Source of the DNA: Agelaius tricolor
Taxonomy: Eukaryota; Chordata; Aves; Passeriformes; Icteridae
DNA length: 64,000 bases
Reading direction: 5' to 3'
Assembly (NCBI GenBank): GCA_023055355.1
Contig: JALJCS010000020.1
Coordinates: forward strand, 6,989,001 to 7,053,000
Shown here: piece after piece, positions 46,201 through 58,741 of the stretch
How positions within the stretch are numbered: the first letter of the stretch is position 1
Layout of the letters: every line of letters starts with the position of its first letter
Program-made: the position numbers and the translations under genes
The notes under the pieces: model-generated
What the model was told of the DNA's origin: nothing
The model's input: the letters and a program-made list of their open reading frames with translations, nothing else
Databases searched by the model: none

Positions 46201-49200
46201 AAAGGTCTACATCAATGCTGGGCTTCTTCCTTTCCAAAAGCAACTGGAAAACATTTTCATCAGAGCCATACTCAGGCCAGGCTTACTGACTGGACAATTT
46301 CAAGTCATACTCGTGTCAGTATGAAAAAAATTCTTTGTTTCAATTAGGGGAAAAAACCCCAAATCCAAAACTTACTCAGCAACTTTCACTGAAGTACTCA
46401 ATACCCCTGCCAGCCCCATCCCCAGGAAGCAACAATCCCCCTCAGGCCTGACATGTGCTGCTGTTCATAAAGGCAACTGCCAGCTTGGCACAGTTCACAG
46501 CACCTGGGCAGCCTCAGGCAGGTTCAGCCCACCTTTCAGGCAGGCAGGTGAGAAGACAACAGACAGGTTAAGTCACTTACTTAAGGCACAGGATGAGACA
46601 GGATTAACACTGTGCTTTGCTACCACTTTAAGACTGCACTTAGGGCCTGCAATTAGCATTTCACTCCTGTTTGCACACCAGTAATTGAGATGTAGGTGGG
46701 AAAAAAGTCCAGAGTCATAATTCTTCCCCCTCTGAAAACAGTGTTGGCAAATATATAATCAAGGAAGTGTTCACTGCTTTTCAAGTACCTTATTAAAAGT
46801 AATACTAATTAGCATCTGAGACCCAGTCACAGGATCAGTGAGTTAAGATTAACACAGACAAAGGTTATCCTCAATTCATGTACGTGATTAGCAGTACTCC
46901 CAGAAACAGTGACAGCAGCAAAAGTGCAATGCATTTAATTATGAACACTCCAGCTGAAAGTCAGAGGCGTTTTCTTTTTAATAAATCAGCAGATTAAATT
47001 AAGAGAAACACAAGAAAAATTCATCTCAATGAAGTTTAAAAGCCACAGCCCTTAGGAATTACATCAGCTGGCACAAAAGTTTGCTAAAGCAACCTTAAGA
47101 TAAGTTGGAATTTCCTTTGACAAGTTTCTTTACAACTGAATGTGTTCAGAACTCTCTAAATCCCATCTTAACGTTTGGGTCAAAACTGAAGAAAACACAC
47201 TTATTCATGACATCTGTCTGCCACAAAGGAATACAGAAAGTAGACTGAGGTTTGGCAGCAAGACCCAGAACAGTGCTGAGTTAGTGACCACATCAGGTAA
47301 AAAATCATTTCCTCAAGATGCAAAGCACGATGCTGCTGGTGGTACCTACCCAGGGGGGTCAGAGTCCTGTCCTTATCAGCCCGGCCATCCAGGTGGTACT
47401 GGGAGTGCCGGATCAGGAATATGTGCCTGGTGGCTTTTGCCTTGCAGTGATCCAAGCGAGAGGCCAGCTCTTCTTCCCCGGTTTCTTCATTCTTCTTTTT
47501 GAGGTTGATAAGAGCCAGTGGTTCACGTCTAAACAAACACATTTAAAGAGTCATTTTTAGAGAGGAGAGACTAAGAGGCAGGGGATTTTTACAGATATGT
47601 AGTCTTGCCTTAATTCCAGACATAGTTGAAGTTTAGCCACTTGTATCATGAAACTGATCCAAACCTTTGTGTGAAAAGTAAAAATAAATGCCTGCATGAA
47701 AAAAAGTTAATGTCATGGGTTGAAAGGCCTAACTTGATATAAGTAAATTTGCCACTTAGTCCCAGTCACCTGAATCAATTACTGGGGAAAAAAAAAGCTG
47801 AGAGCAACAGAAAAACTTGTAGGGTATGACAGTATGGTTTTTGACAAGAAAAACTAACCAGGAAGGGTACCCAGGAAAAGAGGAAAAGGTGCTGACTAAC
47901 CATTAAAGAAAGAAAATGCTTCATGTCTAAAAGGCCCTGTGATAACACCTACAAAATTTGCACTTTATCAATCCCATTTACATCAAATGACTAAAAAATC
48001 ACCCCCCCAACATCCTAGAAAGACTCCAACCTTCTTCAGTGCACATTGAGAATTATTTTCTGCTTTAAACTAGGTCACATCAGGTCTCTCCAGTAACATT
48101 TTTATTTTTCAGCCTGGAGTGTTTTATTTATCCTTTCATCTTTTCAGCACTCTCTCCCCTCATGCCACTTTAATCTCTCTTCCACTTGTCACAGTGCACA
48201 CGAGCACCCTGCCCTGCACATCACCCAGCCAGCTGACCTGGTTCTTCCTGAGCACAGGGATCTCCCCCTGTCTCTGCTGTCACAGGTTTAGTGCTGCAGA
48301 TCTCCCACCTCCAGCACCAACCCTGCCCAAACCTTCCCTGGTCTGGGTCTGGGCCCCTCTCTGCACTGATCCTCCACCCCATTAATGCAAATCCTTTTTA
48401 TGTCACTCCACCTAAGAGCGCATTTTATTCATACCACACCTCACTTTTTCCAGTATTAAACTTGTTTATTTGATGATAGATTTTTCTTTTTTAATGGAAA
48501 ATAATTTTTATTCAGTTTGGGACAAAGTAATTTGTTCACAGAAAATTGCTGCTTCCCACACCTATTTCTCACAGCAAGACTGGCTGTGCAAAGCCCTCCT
48601 GCCTCCATTTTGCTTTACTGAACACATGATTTCCATTAGACAATGAGGCTCTACACAGTCCTCAAGCTGTTAATTCCTCAGCAAGGCATTAAAAATCAAA
48701 CAACAGGCCAGTAACAAGAAGTTCTATTGCTACTTCACAGGATACTTTTGATTCACTGGAAACTATACTGCTGGCAAGATACAATAGGAAAACAAAAAAA
48801 AATCTTTAAAATCAATTCAAGCACATCAGTAAAGCAGCAAGGGGAATAACTCATCTGATGTCTGCCATTACATATTCCACATGAATGAAACCAGATCTGT
48901 CCTCTCTGAGAACTGAGCTGCACAATTCCTGTGCAAGTGGCGGAGACCAACATTCCACGTGTGATACCCTGTCAGACCAATAACAAGTTTGATATTTGCA
49001 TTTGTTTGTTTCAAACTTGAAAAGCCATTGGTTGTTAAGAATATTGTAGTATCTAGTTATCTGCCTAAGACTTGACTTTCTAAACATTCTGCCTCCAAAG
49101 AACAGGGGTCAGATATTCTGTATTTATAAACCATTTAACAACTTTGCACATTAACTGCTTCTGCCAGTAACATCCAAAAGTCAAGATTAAGATTTCAACA

Positions 49201-50728
49201 ACCTAAGCCACACCTGGTAGACCACAGGCAGCAGAAAACAAATTGATCTGGGGTAAGTAATATATTCCACTGCCACTGTTTGCACACTGTGACAAACGGT
49301 GATTGGCTATCCTGACCTGCTAGGAAGTATTATCTGGCCACGTTTGCTCAGGCAGTGGTGACAGCTCTGTAAGCTAAAGCACATTCTCTACTTCCTGGAT
49401 GGGTTTTAAAAAAATTACTTGAGTCTGAAAGTACTGTAGAATCCTTGAAGAAAATCAACCATTTAGCAGAACCAGGAAGGCCTGGAGCTGCAGTTGAACA
49501 AGCAGCTTTAGTACCTCCCTCAGTATAATTGTGTAACCAGCTATAACCTTATTTAATGAAGGTGTTTTTATTACTGGGGTGTACCCTAGTAATAGCCCTA
49601 TTTACATAAGCATTTGATCCTGTAGCCTCTCAAAAATCAAAATTATTTATTATACAATAAAAAATCTGTTAATGCTTAGGTTTGGATTTACTATGATTAA
49701 GCTGGAGCCTGACATAAGTCTCCCCTGGGAGATAATTCTACCAGACTGAAGCCAAATGAGCCAAAGCTCCATGCAGATATCTGCACATTCTAATTAAAGA
49801 TTCAGAAAAAATGCAGTCAACCCTTGTGTGAATGTGTTTCAACGCTGAAGAACACGAATGAGTTTGGTTCAAAGCCACAGTGCCTTTACAAGGATTTAAG
49901 CCCAGGCAGCTCCATGAGCAGCAGGCCCCGTGCCTGCCCAGCACTGAGAGCGCCTGGCATCCACAGGGAGCTGCTGCCGGGCTGGAAAACCCTGCTGCAG
50001 ACACACAGCAACACCGAGGCATGGCTGGGCAATAAACAAAAAAAGAGAAGCTTCTGCCCAGCTTACATTTAGCACAAGCCTGAGGCTTGGCAGTGTCGCT
50101 GGCGGAAAGCATCAAATAAAGGGATCTGCACAGGGTAAGTCTCCGAGCTGTCTGAACAAAACCCAGCGCCCGCTCATCCCTCCAGAGCTCCACCGCTCCA
50201 CGGGTGCTCACGAACTTCAGCTGGATTCTGCTCTGAGCGGGTCACCACACGGAATTCCACCGGCAAACGAGTCCCGTCGAGCCGGGGGCTGCTCCCGCAG
50301 GTACCCGGGGCCTCCCGACCCCCGAGGGGCCCTGAGCCCGCTCCTCCCGGGGCTCCGGAGAGGGGTTCAGGGCAGCTCCCGCCGCCCCCCGGATCCCCCC
50401 GGCCCCTCACCGCAGCCGCGACCTCCCCGGGCGAGAAGGCGGCCCCGCCACCGCAGCCCGGCCGCGCCCACCTGTCCCAGTTGCTGTCCCAGTAGCTGCC
50501 GCTGCCGGCGGGTCTCTCGATCCAGCCGGCGGTCGGCGGGCAGGAGGCGGTGGGCGGTAGCAGCAGCAAGCCGGGCGGCGCGGCGGAGGGCACGGCGGAG
50601 CCCCCCGAACGCGGCTCGCTATCGCCACCGCCGCGGGCCGGCTGCTTGCCCACGACGACGGCGGAGAGCAGGACGGAGCCGCCCGCCAGCCCGCAGGCGG
50701 CGAGCGCCAGGGCGCGGCCGACCGACAT
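43140..50728 (-). CDS. PGAM5: PGAM5 (mitochondrial Ser/Thr-protein phosphatase PGAM5), 6 coding exons
   Basis: Phosphohistidine-fold phosphatase anchored in mitochondrial membrane; in the family it acts on Ser/Thr and phosphohistidine substrates in mitophagy, fission and stress signalling, and binds KEAP1. Exons in coding order: 50472-50728, 47350-47528, 45989-46114, 45503-45591, 45083-45216, 43140-43290; 936 nt, 311 aa (human 289). The N-terminal membrane segment is about residues 7-27 ([17 protein letters not shown]). The multimerisation motif WDSNWD is at 80-85, the KEAP1-type motif NEETGE at 99-104, the catalytic RHSQYH with His127, the second active-site His252 in VCHANVIRY, and the C-terminus ends [17 protein letters not shown]. 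The 22 extra residues lie between the membrane segment and WDSNWD. All catalytic residues are intact. Identity is very secure. Confidence 0.96.
43291..45082 (-). other. PGAM5: PGAM5 intron 5
   Basis: 1.8-kb intron with no gene or repeat that I can recognise. Confidence 0.7.
45083..45216 (-). CDS. PGAM5: PGAM5 coding exon 5 (aa 218-261)
   Basis: Acceptor ccctcag, donor tgcag|gtacgg. Encodes [20 protein letters not shown] and [19 protein letters not shown] with the second catalytic His252. Confidence 0.96.
45503..45591 (-). CDS. PGAM5: PGAM5 coding exon 4 (aa 188-217)
   Basis: Acceptor tttcag, donor gtg|gtaagt. Encodes [20 protein letters not shown], a conserved substrate-side loop. Confidence 0.95.
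45989..46114 (-). CDS. PGAM5: PGAM5 coding exon 3 (aa 146-187)
   Basis: Acceptor tttaag, donor ccag|gtaaga. Encodes [18 protein letters not shown] and [19 protein letters not shown], the second core helix-strand of the phosphatase fold. Confidence 0.95.
46115..47349 (-). other. PGAM5: PGAM5 intron 2
   Basis: 1.2-kb intron with no gene or repeat that I can recognise. Confidence 0.7.
47350..47528 (-). CDS. PGAM5: PGAM5 coding exon 2 (aa 86-145)
   Basis: Acceptor tgtttag, donor ctgg|gtaggt. Encodes [15 protein letters not shown] (KEAP1-type motif) and [17 protein letters not shown] with catalytic His127. Confidence 0.96.
47529..50471 (-). other. PGAM5: PGAM5 intron 1
   Basis: 2.9-kb intron; the end next to exon 1 is inside the CpG island. 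The rest is unique AT-rich sequence, and its open frames are short and unconvincing. Confidence 0.7.
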
Positions 50729-51040
50729 GGCGGGGCGGCCGCGTGCCCCTCACCGGCGAGCCCGCCCCGCTGCGCCCCGCCCCGGACGGAGCGCGGTGCG
50801 GGGCAAGATTCCTCCGCGAACGGGGAGGACGGGGCGGCACGGAGCCCACCCACCCCCGGCCCTTACAGACCCTCACGAGCCCGGCCCGGCCCCTCTGCCC
50901 CAGCCGCGGTGCCCGCGGAGCTGCGCCCGCCTCGGGCCGGGCTCAGGGGCTGGTCCTACCCAGCCGCTCCCAAACCGGTTTCCACCCCAGGCGGGTCACC
51001 GTGTAGGGCTCGGCTGGGGATTCCCGCCAGCCCTGCCTGG
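50130..51040 (-). promoter_or_regulatory. PGAM5: CpG-island promoter of PGAM5
   Basis: GC- and CpG-rich block covering exon 1 and about 300 bp upstream, with GC boxes and no TATA element. The frames at 50550-51062 (+) and nearby are composition artefacts. Confidence 0.8.
50472..50728 (-). CDS. PGAM5: PGAM5 coding exon 1 (aa 1-85)
   Basis: ATG (CAT at 50726-50728) in a GCC-ATG context; donor gacag|gtgggc. Encodes the membrane anchor and targeting segment, a Gly/Ser/Pro-rich linker and [16 protein letters not shown] is shared exactly with mammals, which supports this start. Confidence 0.94.
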
Positions 51041-51185
51041 TTTAATCGCCCTGATGCCGTGATCAATCAATCCTTCAGGGTGGAAAAGATTTCTGCGTTG
51101 AGTCCAACCATTAACCTGGCACTGCCGAGTCCGTCATATTTAATTATAAGCCCTGAGCCTTATCACTGTGCCCAGCTGCTCCTCT

Positions 51186-51590
51186 CAGTACAACAAAGAC
51201 CAGGAGTGCTGGAGAGGGTCCAGCACAGGCCGCGAGGTTGATTAGGGGTCTGGAGCCTCTCTTATGAGGGCAGGCTGTGGGAGCTGGGCCTGTTTAGTCT
51301 GAAGACTCTTTTTCACTGGTGCCCGGTGATGGGATAAGGACCAATGGCCTTAAACTGAAACACAAAAAGTTTCACCTCAACATGAGGAAGAACTTTACAT
51401 TGAGGGTGGCAGAGCACTGGGACAGCTGCCCAGGGAGGTCGTGGGGTCTCTTTCTGTGGAGACGTTCCAAACCCACCTGGATGCGTTCCTGTGTCACCTG
51501 TTCTCGGTGACCCTGCTTTGGCTGGGCGTGGGGCTGGATGGTCTCCAGAGGTCCCTTCTGACCCCAATGATTCTGTAATTCTGTCATACA
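51186..51590 (+). repeat. CR1 LINE 3' end
   Basis: Contains 'ggagctgggcctgtttagtc', 'aacatgaggaagaactttac', 'gcagagcactgggacagctg', 'gatggtctccagaggtccct' and the diagnostic end 'attctgtaattctgt'. Sense orientation, 5'-truncated; it sits about 460 bp upstream of the PGAM5 start codon. Confidence 0.9.
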
Positions 51591-54500
51591 GGAATAGATC
51601 TCTTGCAGGCAGCACTGGGTCCCTGGCACTGGAAACCAGGAACCTGCGGTTTGGGAAATAAAAGTGTCACCAGCCAGGTGGGCTCAGCAGAGCGGAGCTG
51701 GCAGCACCCACCTGGGCATTCCCTTCCCACCTCTTGTGCCTCTGGCCTGAACGCTGCTCCCCTCTTCACACAGAGACTCCCTTCAGAAGCCAGAGCTCAT
51801 TACAGCTCCACATTGCCTTGTGCAGAAGAAAGGCACGGTGGAACTGGAATGTTAATTACTTCACACTGCAATGTTAATTACCTATAGATGGCCAATGGCG
51901 CTGTCTTAACCTCACAGCAGAGGCCTTACGGAGAGAGAATCAGAACGGAGCCCTCTTTTTCTGAGCTGACATCCCAACTTCAGCACTGTTTTTTACCTGT
52001 CAGATTCAGCAGTTTGCAAATGGTGACAGAAGTGCTGCTGAATGTGGACCTTGGGATGCCAGCAGATTCTACAGATTCCATTATCCAGCCTTTGCTTATT
52101 TAATTATGCATTCTTACCACTCCTGTCCACCTGTTCAAGCTTTAACTCCATACCCACATTCCCCACACCACAAGTTCTATAATACTGTTCCTGCTATTCC
52201 CCTGGCATGCCAGCTGGGCAGACAGTTTCCAGCTGCCAGATTTCAACCACTGTGAGTGACTGCAGAGCCACCGAGACCAGAGCCTGTGCCCTGCCGAGCA
52301 CACAGAGATGCGTTCCCCTGAGCCCGGAGTTAGCAGGGACGGCAGGGGTACACAAGGACGCTGTGCCTGCCCAAAGAGAATGGTCTTTCTGTTAAAGTTC
52401 AGCCACCTTCCAGCTCTCCCAGCGGAGTGTCTTTCCCCTGCCCACCACTCCGTGTCTCTGTCTCACACACATTCCATGCAGAGGAGGCACATCAGACTGG
52501 AGCACAGGTCCTTTGGCTCTGGGGCATTTCACAGACCGACAGTGGCTCCCAGGGGTCACATAAGTAAATCGGACCCTCATGAAAATCTGCTACACACCCT
52601 CCTTTATCCTTCTTGCCTGCTCATTCTCTGTATTTAAGATACTCAGCTTTCTGTTTCTTCTTATATAGCTTTAAAATGATAATTTAATTATTTTCTTCAG
52701 TTTATCTTATTATATAGGCAGGTGTGTGTATTTATACTGTGCATGTTCTTTCTTACCAAGAACCCAGAAGAAAAAAGTTTGGTTTCAAAACCTTACATCC
52801 ACTTCCTCCTAAAAGCAGCATGGTCCCTTTTCCCCAGGTCTCAGTCTCCAAAAGTCCTGCAAATACTTTCAAAATATTTTCTCTCATAATGCCTTTTCTC
52901 TTATATCCCTAGTAATACTTATTCTCCATTAAATGCTCCCACTGGTGTCCTGCCTCTTCCTCTCCAGCCTACCCTCTAACCTGAATCCCATTTGACCTCC
53001 AGCATCTCACAAAAGAAGGAAAAAACTGCACCAGACACCATCACTCACTTGGGGACAGGGACAGGCTGAAACTGGATCGGACAAATGAAACTATTCCTGA
53101 TAAATCTCTCAGTAGCTTGAACTGAATTCTAAAATCATATGGTTCCATTTGAAATGTCAGTGCTATTCGAGGTGCATTGCTCACACAAATATCTGCCATT
53201 TGAGTAAAAATCCAGTAATAAACACAGGCAAGTTTCTGGATGGCAGTGTCACCAAATGCACCAGGGCTGAGCTCTGCTCACCACCAGAAAAGTTTCAGAC
53301 TGTTATTAAGCAATAGTCAAAATTGTTCCCCAGCACAAAAAATGTATTGCTGAACATCTGAGCAAGCTCATTATGCTAGAAAATGAGAATGGATAATATT
53401 TTTGTTTGCCTCAGTGCTGCATTTTGGCTGTCATTCTTCTGCACTAACTCTTCACCATCAGCAATCTCATGTGCCTGTGCTCAATTCTGCAGTTTGTTTT
53501 GCTTGGGTTAGGTACTAGTACACTTTAAACAATTCATGTTGCAAAGTCTTCTGAGATTACCTTAGATTTTCCTCAGTATGTCCAAACATGTTATTAATTA
53601 GATTATGTTTACCACTTTTTAAAACTTGCAATTCAATTAGGTAAAAAAAAAAACCCTCAGAAATAATTTGTTGAAGATTACCACTAGCTTGAATATACAG
53701 TCCTGTGTTCCATCAATAACTACCCAGCTTCTTTCTCTTTGTTCTTTTTATATGTATTTATATTGCTGCTATTTTAATCCAGTTTTATTGTGTTGTATTT
53801 CATCTGTAAGCAGAAAATCCAACTAAGAGGATAACAACCTACTGATGCCCACTAATGGAATTATTCTGTTAGTGAAAACAGTAAATGCTTGTGCTACTGA
53901 TGCCATAGGTCCAATCCTCAGGGATGATTCCCAGGGGCTTATCCCATTTCTGTGGTTTGATGCAGAGATACCTTCAAGGAGGATGCCCAAGGTTAGGGCA
54001 GCCTCTGAACTGTGCTGTGACTAGAACAAAGAAAAGAGAAGTCAGAAAGAGGTTTCAGAAAGGTCAACACAGGTGAGGCCAAATAAATGGTTTCCCCTGG
54101 CAGGCAGAAAAACCCCGTGGTTAAAGCAGGCCCAGCAGCCCTCGGGGTTAACTTCACCAGGAATACAAACAATTCATCTCTGGATGGGACTTGGATCAGC
54201 ACAGGGATGAGTCAGTGTTTGGATGTTTTACCATTAGCTACAGGGAGAGCAAGGGTAGGTCTCTAGCCTACAACTGGCAAGCAAAGTTTATGAACTTTCA
54301 GGCTTATTTTTTTCAGACAAAACAGAGTAATAAAAGGACATTTGAAACAAGGAAAATGTGGTTTTGAAAAGCCTCTTCCATGACCTCAAAAATTTTTACT
54401 CACCATGTATCACCTTCCCACTATTAAAAAAAACAAAAACAAAAAAGTGTAAATTTATTCTCGAAAGAACAACAGAGAGAGAGAGGAAAAAAGTTAACAT

Positions 54501-57500
54501 TATGTCATTTGAACCACATGTGTTCAGACATACACTGTGGACTTACTGCTGGCCTTCTTAAAGGAAATATTGATGTCATCCTGGCCTGCTTCGGATCCTG
54601 CAACATTTAAATGATACACTAAACTTTTGGGTTATAAAATGATGATATTTAAGTTCCATTTTTTTTAATGGAGCAAGAGAGAATATCAGTTCTAAGCAAC
54701 TTTGGTTAGTATGATTTGATTAGTTAAAAAAAATATTTTGAAGCAGATGCTGGCTTCCTGACTGTGTCTGACTGCATTGCTGAAGGGTAACCAGGACAAA
54801 TACTGTGTTGGTTAAATACAGCAATTTTGGGAGATTGTGGCATGAAAGAAACTCTGTATATATATATTATAGCAGTGATTCAGATCTTGAATTTAATCTA
54901 GGTGGTATGAATCATCTACTAGAGGATTCTTCAGATTTACTTTGACCAGAAAAAAAATAGGAAGCACATTTAAGATGAAAGACTTGTCCTCTTCCCCAGG
55001 CACACTCTCTATAAGCATATTTAAAAGAAGGCTTTGCCTTATCTAAAGCATACAAAGTCTTTATATCATGAATTATTAATCTATTTTTCAATTTTGCTCT
55101 CACAGTCACCATCTTTCTAACTGAAGTAGATTGAAAGATTTTTTTTTTTAGTAACAGTGGGCATCACTGGCGAACTGAAGTATCTGAAATACACCTATAA
55201 AGAACTGCTCATTTCCTGGGACTGAATCCTTCTCCCTACTCCTTTAGTAAGGAGTGACTGAGCCTCTTCAGTACACTAGGACTGAGAATTTAAAAAAAAA
55301 AAAAGCCTCCTTGCAAGGTCTTGTGTTTCTTAAACTGTCCCCAAATGGTTGAGCCTGCAGGGACAGGACAGTTCTAGGAGGAGTTCAAGGCCAGTCTTCT
55401 GTCTATTGGCATGTGAAGCTTTGCCTCTGACAGAAAGCTTTAAAAAAAAGGGTTTCTACAGGGGACAAGAATGAAAATGTAGAAAATTCCTTCAGATGTG
55501 GGGTATTACCTGCCAGATCTTTGTGTGCTCTAGAATCACTTGGGGTGTGCCTTGAATGCTACAGGGCACTGGAGATTTCTGGAAATGGCTGTCACCCCAT
55601 CATGTGCAGGGACTGTGTTTCCAGCCTTAGGTGTCTCACAGTTTGTTACTGACAAGTCCTGCTCAGTTGCTTTGCTTTCAGTCATCTAAATCCACAAGTT
55701 TTCACTCTACCAAACGCATTCAGAGTTGCAGATCAAGACACATCAGAAATGTAATTGTGGAAGACCTATAAAAAAAGTCATTTCTGAACTGGAAAACCAG
55801 TTTTATTAACAGTCTCTGGCCCTTTCATTAAGTAAACACCTCAGTTCTGTCCCTGAAGCCCCACTCATGAAGCTCAGGGTTTATAACAGCCGTACTAACA
55901 CTGCATTATCTAATGTAACGCTCTAATAAATGATGATGTATCCTGCCAGAAGGGTTTAATTTGAAACAGATGGTCTAAAGAATGGAAACATAAGCAAAGA
56001 ATTTCACTGTAATCATTCTCCAGGAAACAAAAGGGGATTTGATATTATTGCCTCAAGGACCACCTGCCCCCCCAATGTTTTTGTCTTAGATAACAGTAAA
56101 CTTTGATTTTGCTAATGAAGCACAGGTGCTGCTGATAGCTCCCAACAATGAAACAACTCAGGCATTTCTTCTAATCCTGATTAGCAAGTGAAAATTTGCT
56201 TTTGCAATAGCACATGCTGCTTTTGTAAAGTTCAACTGATCTCCCTTTGCACTTTTTTCCTTTATTTTTCTGTTTTAGAAAGAAAAATAAATAGTTATAA
56301 TAGTCTTGACAGTGTTGGCTTCTATTGTGTTTGATAGTAACTGTCACTACTGAGCATTTAATATTTAGGCACTGCAGTCTGTAAACCCAGCACTGCTTTT
56401 AGGTGCCCTTGCAAACCACAAAAAAACCTGCTCTGCAAAATTCCCTTAGCAGGAAAGAGAGTGCTCTGCCTGCAGAACCATCTGAGACACCGTGACGTAC
56501 ATAATTACACACTTTAAGAGATTTCTAGTTCTAAGGATCCCTTTAATGCTTTACAAGAAATACAAAGGCAAAATTCTAGCTCCCTCAAATATTCTTTCCT
56601 ATCTCTCTGCCAGGAGCTGTTTTAGATATTCCCTGCTTTACTTCAAAAAAATCACCCTAGGGATGAGCTTGGCACAGGCTCTCTAAACCCTGCTGATTCT
56701 TTTTTTGGCAACAGCATTTAAATGCAGTGTTTTCACATACAGGCTGCATTGAGGATGTGTAGGCAAAACCCTGGGATGAAATAGTTTTGGGGGAAGTGAT
56801 GCTCCAGGTCTGGAGAGCCTGGGTGATACTCAGCCACACAGGTGACATTCTATGCTGGCCACAGGGCACAGATAGCAGCTGTGGCAGTGATTTAGCCAGA
56901 ACAGCTCTCCCAACACTCCCCCTTCAGAGAGACCAAGGCCCAGGCCAAGCCAGGCACTTGCTTACACTGCACCCACCTTTAAATACAGGAATAATCTTTC
57001 TGAAGGCACTGGACCCTGTCAGTATTGTGCCAGAGTTTAAAAACCCCCACACTGTGCAGGGAAATAATGACCTTTGGAGAGACTCCATTTTTATATTTCA
57101 AGCTTCTCTGCAATGCTGAAGACTATTTCTTCCCCTCACCTCTAATGAAAAGCTCAGAAACCCCCAAAGCAACCATTTATTTGAGACTGCAGGAGCTTCA
57201 GGCCATAAAAATCCCAAGCATTGTGAGACCAGTCCAAATAGCTTGGAAGTAAGAAAAGTTAATGGGATATTCAACTGTTTCAACACAGATTTGTGCTTAG
57301 GTGTCTCCTACACATTAGTCACACTATCTAGTAAGCTTGGTACAAAGCCAGGAGCCAAGACATTTTTAATATTAATGGGTATTCTCCTGACTCACTGTGG
57401 GACCAGTCCTCTGTAGTAACTGGCTGAGAGGAGCATTGTCCTGGCTGCTGTGCAGACTGTGTGAGCACAGGTGCCCTCCAGACCCTGCAGGGAGGAATTG

Positions 57501-58681
57501 AAATTCCTGTGTTCACTGGATTTATACCTCTGGGGAGAATACCAGTAGAAAGGTGAATTTGTCCCAGTGACAGTATCTCTTGAAGGAAAAAAGGGATGTA
57601 ACACACATCTGCATGACTGCTGGAACACAGCAATAGCCTTGCCTCTGCTGACAGAGGTGATGAGCAGAGCAGCACAGTGCTCTCTCCTGACAGTGTGGTT
57701 GTGAGCACTGCTTCCACATAAAAGGAGTTAATGCAGTTCCTATGTCTGATCAGGGTTGGTTTTTGCCTGAACACAAACTGTGAAGTCCAGGACAGAGGAA
57801 ACAGAATCTCATCTCAGTTATGACAGTCAGCACCTGGATCCTGTGGAAGTATTCCAAGCTTCCATTAGTCTGAGACTTCTCCTACAGCATAGTACACAAA
57901 CTCCCAGTCTGAATCTCATAGCTGGGAGCAGCACATAATGATGTTATTTCACCTGAGAAGGTTTTTGAAAATTCTTTTTCCTCTCAACAATTAGAAAATC
58001 ATGGAGAGCCTCTTCTCATATTACAATACTCATTACTACACATGCCGTCTTTCTGTCTCATCCTCAACACTAATAAGCACAGGACCTAATTATCCCCATT
58101 TATAAATAACTTTCCTCATCCTATCTTTGTCCAACAATGTCTTGGCAGGCATCCTCAGCAGAAGATTTGAAATTATGTCCCTGCCAAAAACTATTGCTGC
58201 TGATGAATCACAGCACACACAATTGAAAGGCTGTGGTTGGTTTTATAAATATCTGGGCACATACATATATATGTAAATGTATGGGTATATTTATGTGTGT
58301 GTAATAACTTGGGAATTGCTATAGGAATAGATCAGACAAAAAGGCATTGTGGCTCTTTCTCTCTTCCAAATTGTTACTGAACTTATTCCATCAAATTTCC
58401 ACTAATGTATTCATGCATTTCCTAGGGAAATGTTAAGGACCCTCAGGTGAAAATCAGCCTGCTGCACTGAGCCAGTCTGAACACCACATTAGTGTAAGTT
58501 ATTCAAGTCACTAGTTGTAGGATTCAAGTGATTAATTTATCCTTAAGCCTAGGATTAGGCAGTCATGGAGCATCCAAGGAACTCAGCTTCAAAAATCAAG
58601 TAATGTCAACCCAGGCTAAGGAGAGCATTGCTTCCCCAGTCCATGCAGGGGATTGCTAATAATAGTAGCAGAGTGTATATA

Positions 58682-58741
58682 TATTTTTATACATATAAAA
58701 CTGAACCAATATGTATTTTTATACATATAGAACTGAACCAG
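58682..58741 (+). repeat. Tandem duplication, period 32 bp
   Basis: 'tatttttatacatata(a/g)aa' followed by 'ctgaacca' starts at 58682 and again at 58714. Confidence 0.85.

Noticed and set aside
50550..51062. 170-codon open frame on the + strand opposite PGAM5 exon 1
   Set aside because: Same GC-composition effect in the PGAM5 CpG island; no domain and no homology that I know.
57328..57774. 148-codon open frame on the minus strand
   Set aside because: Composition is not protein-like, no family was recognised, and two overlapping frames of similar length exist.
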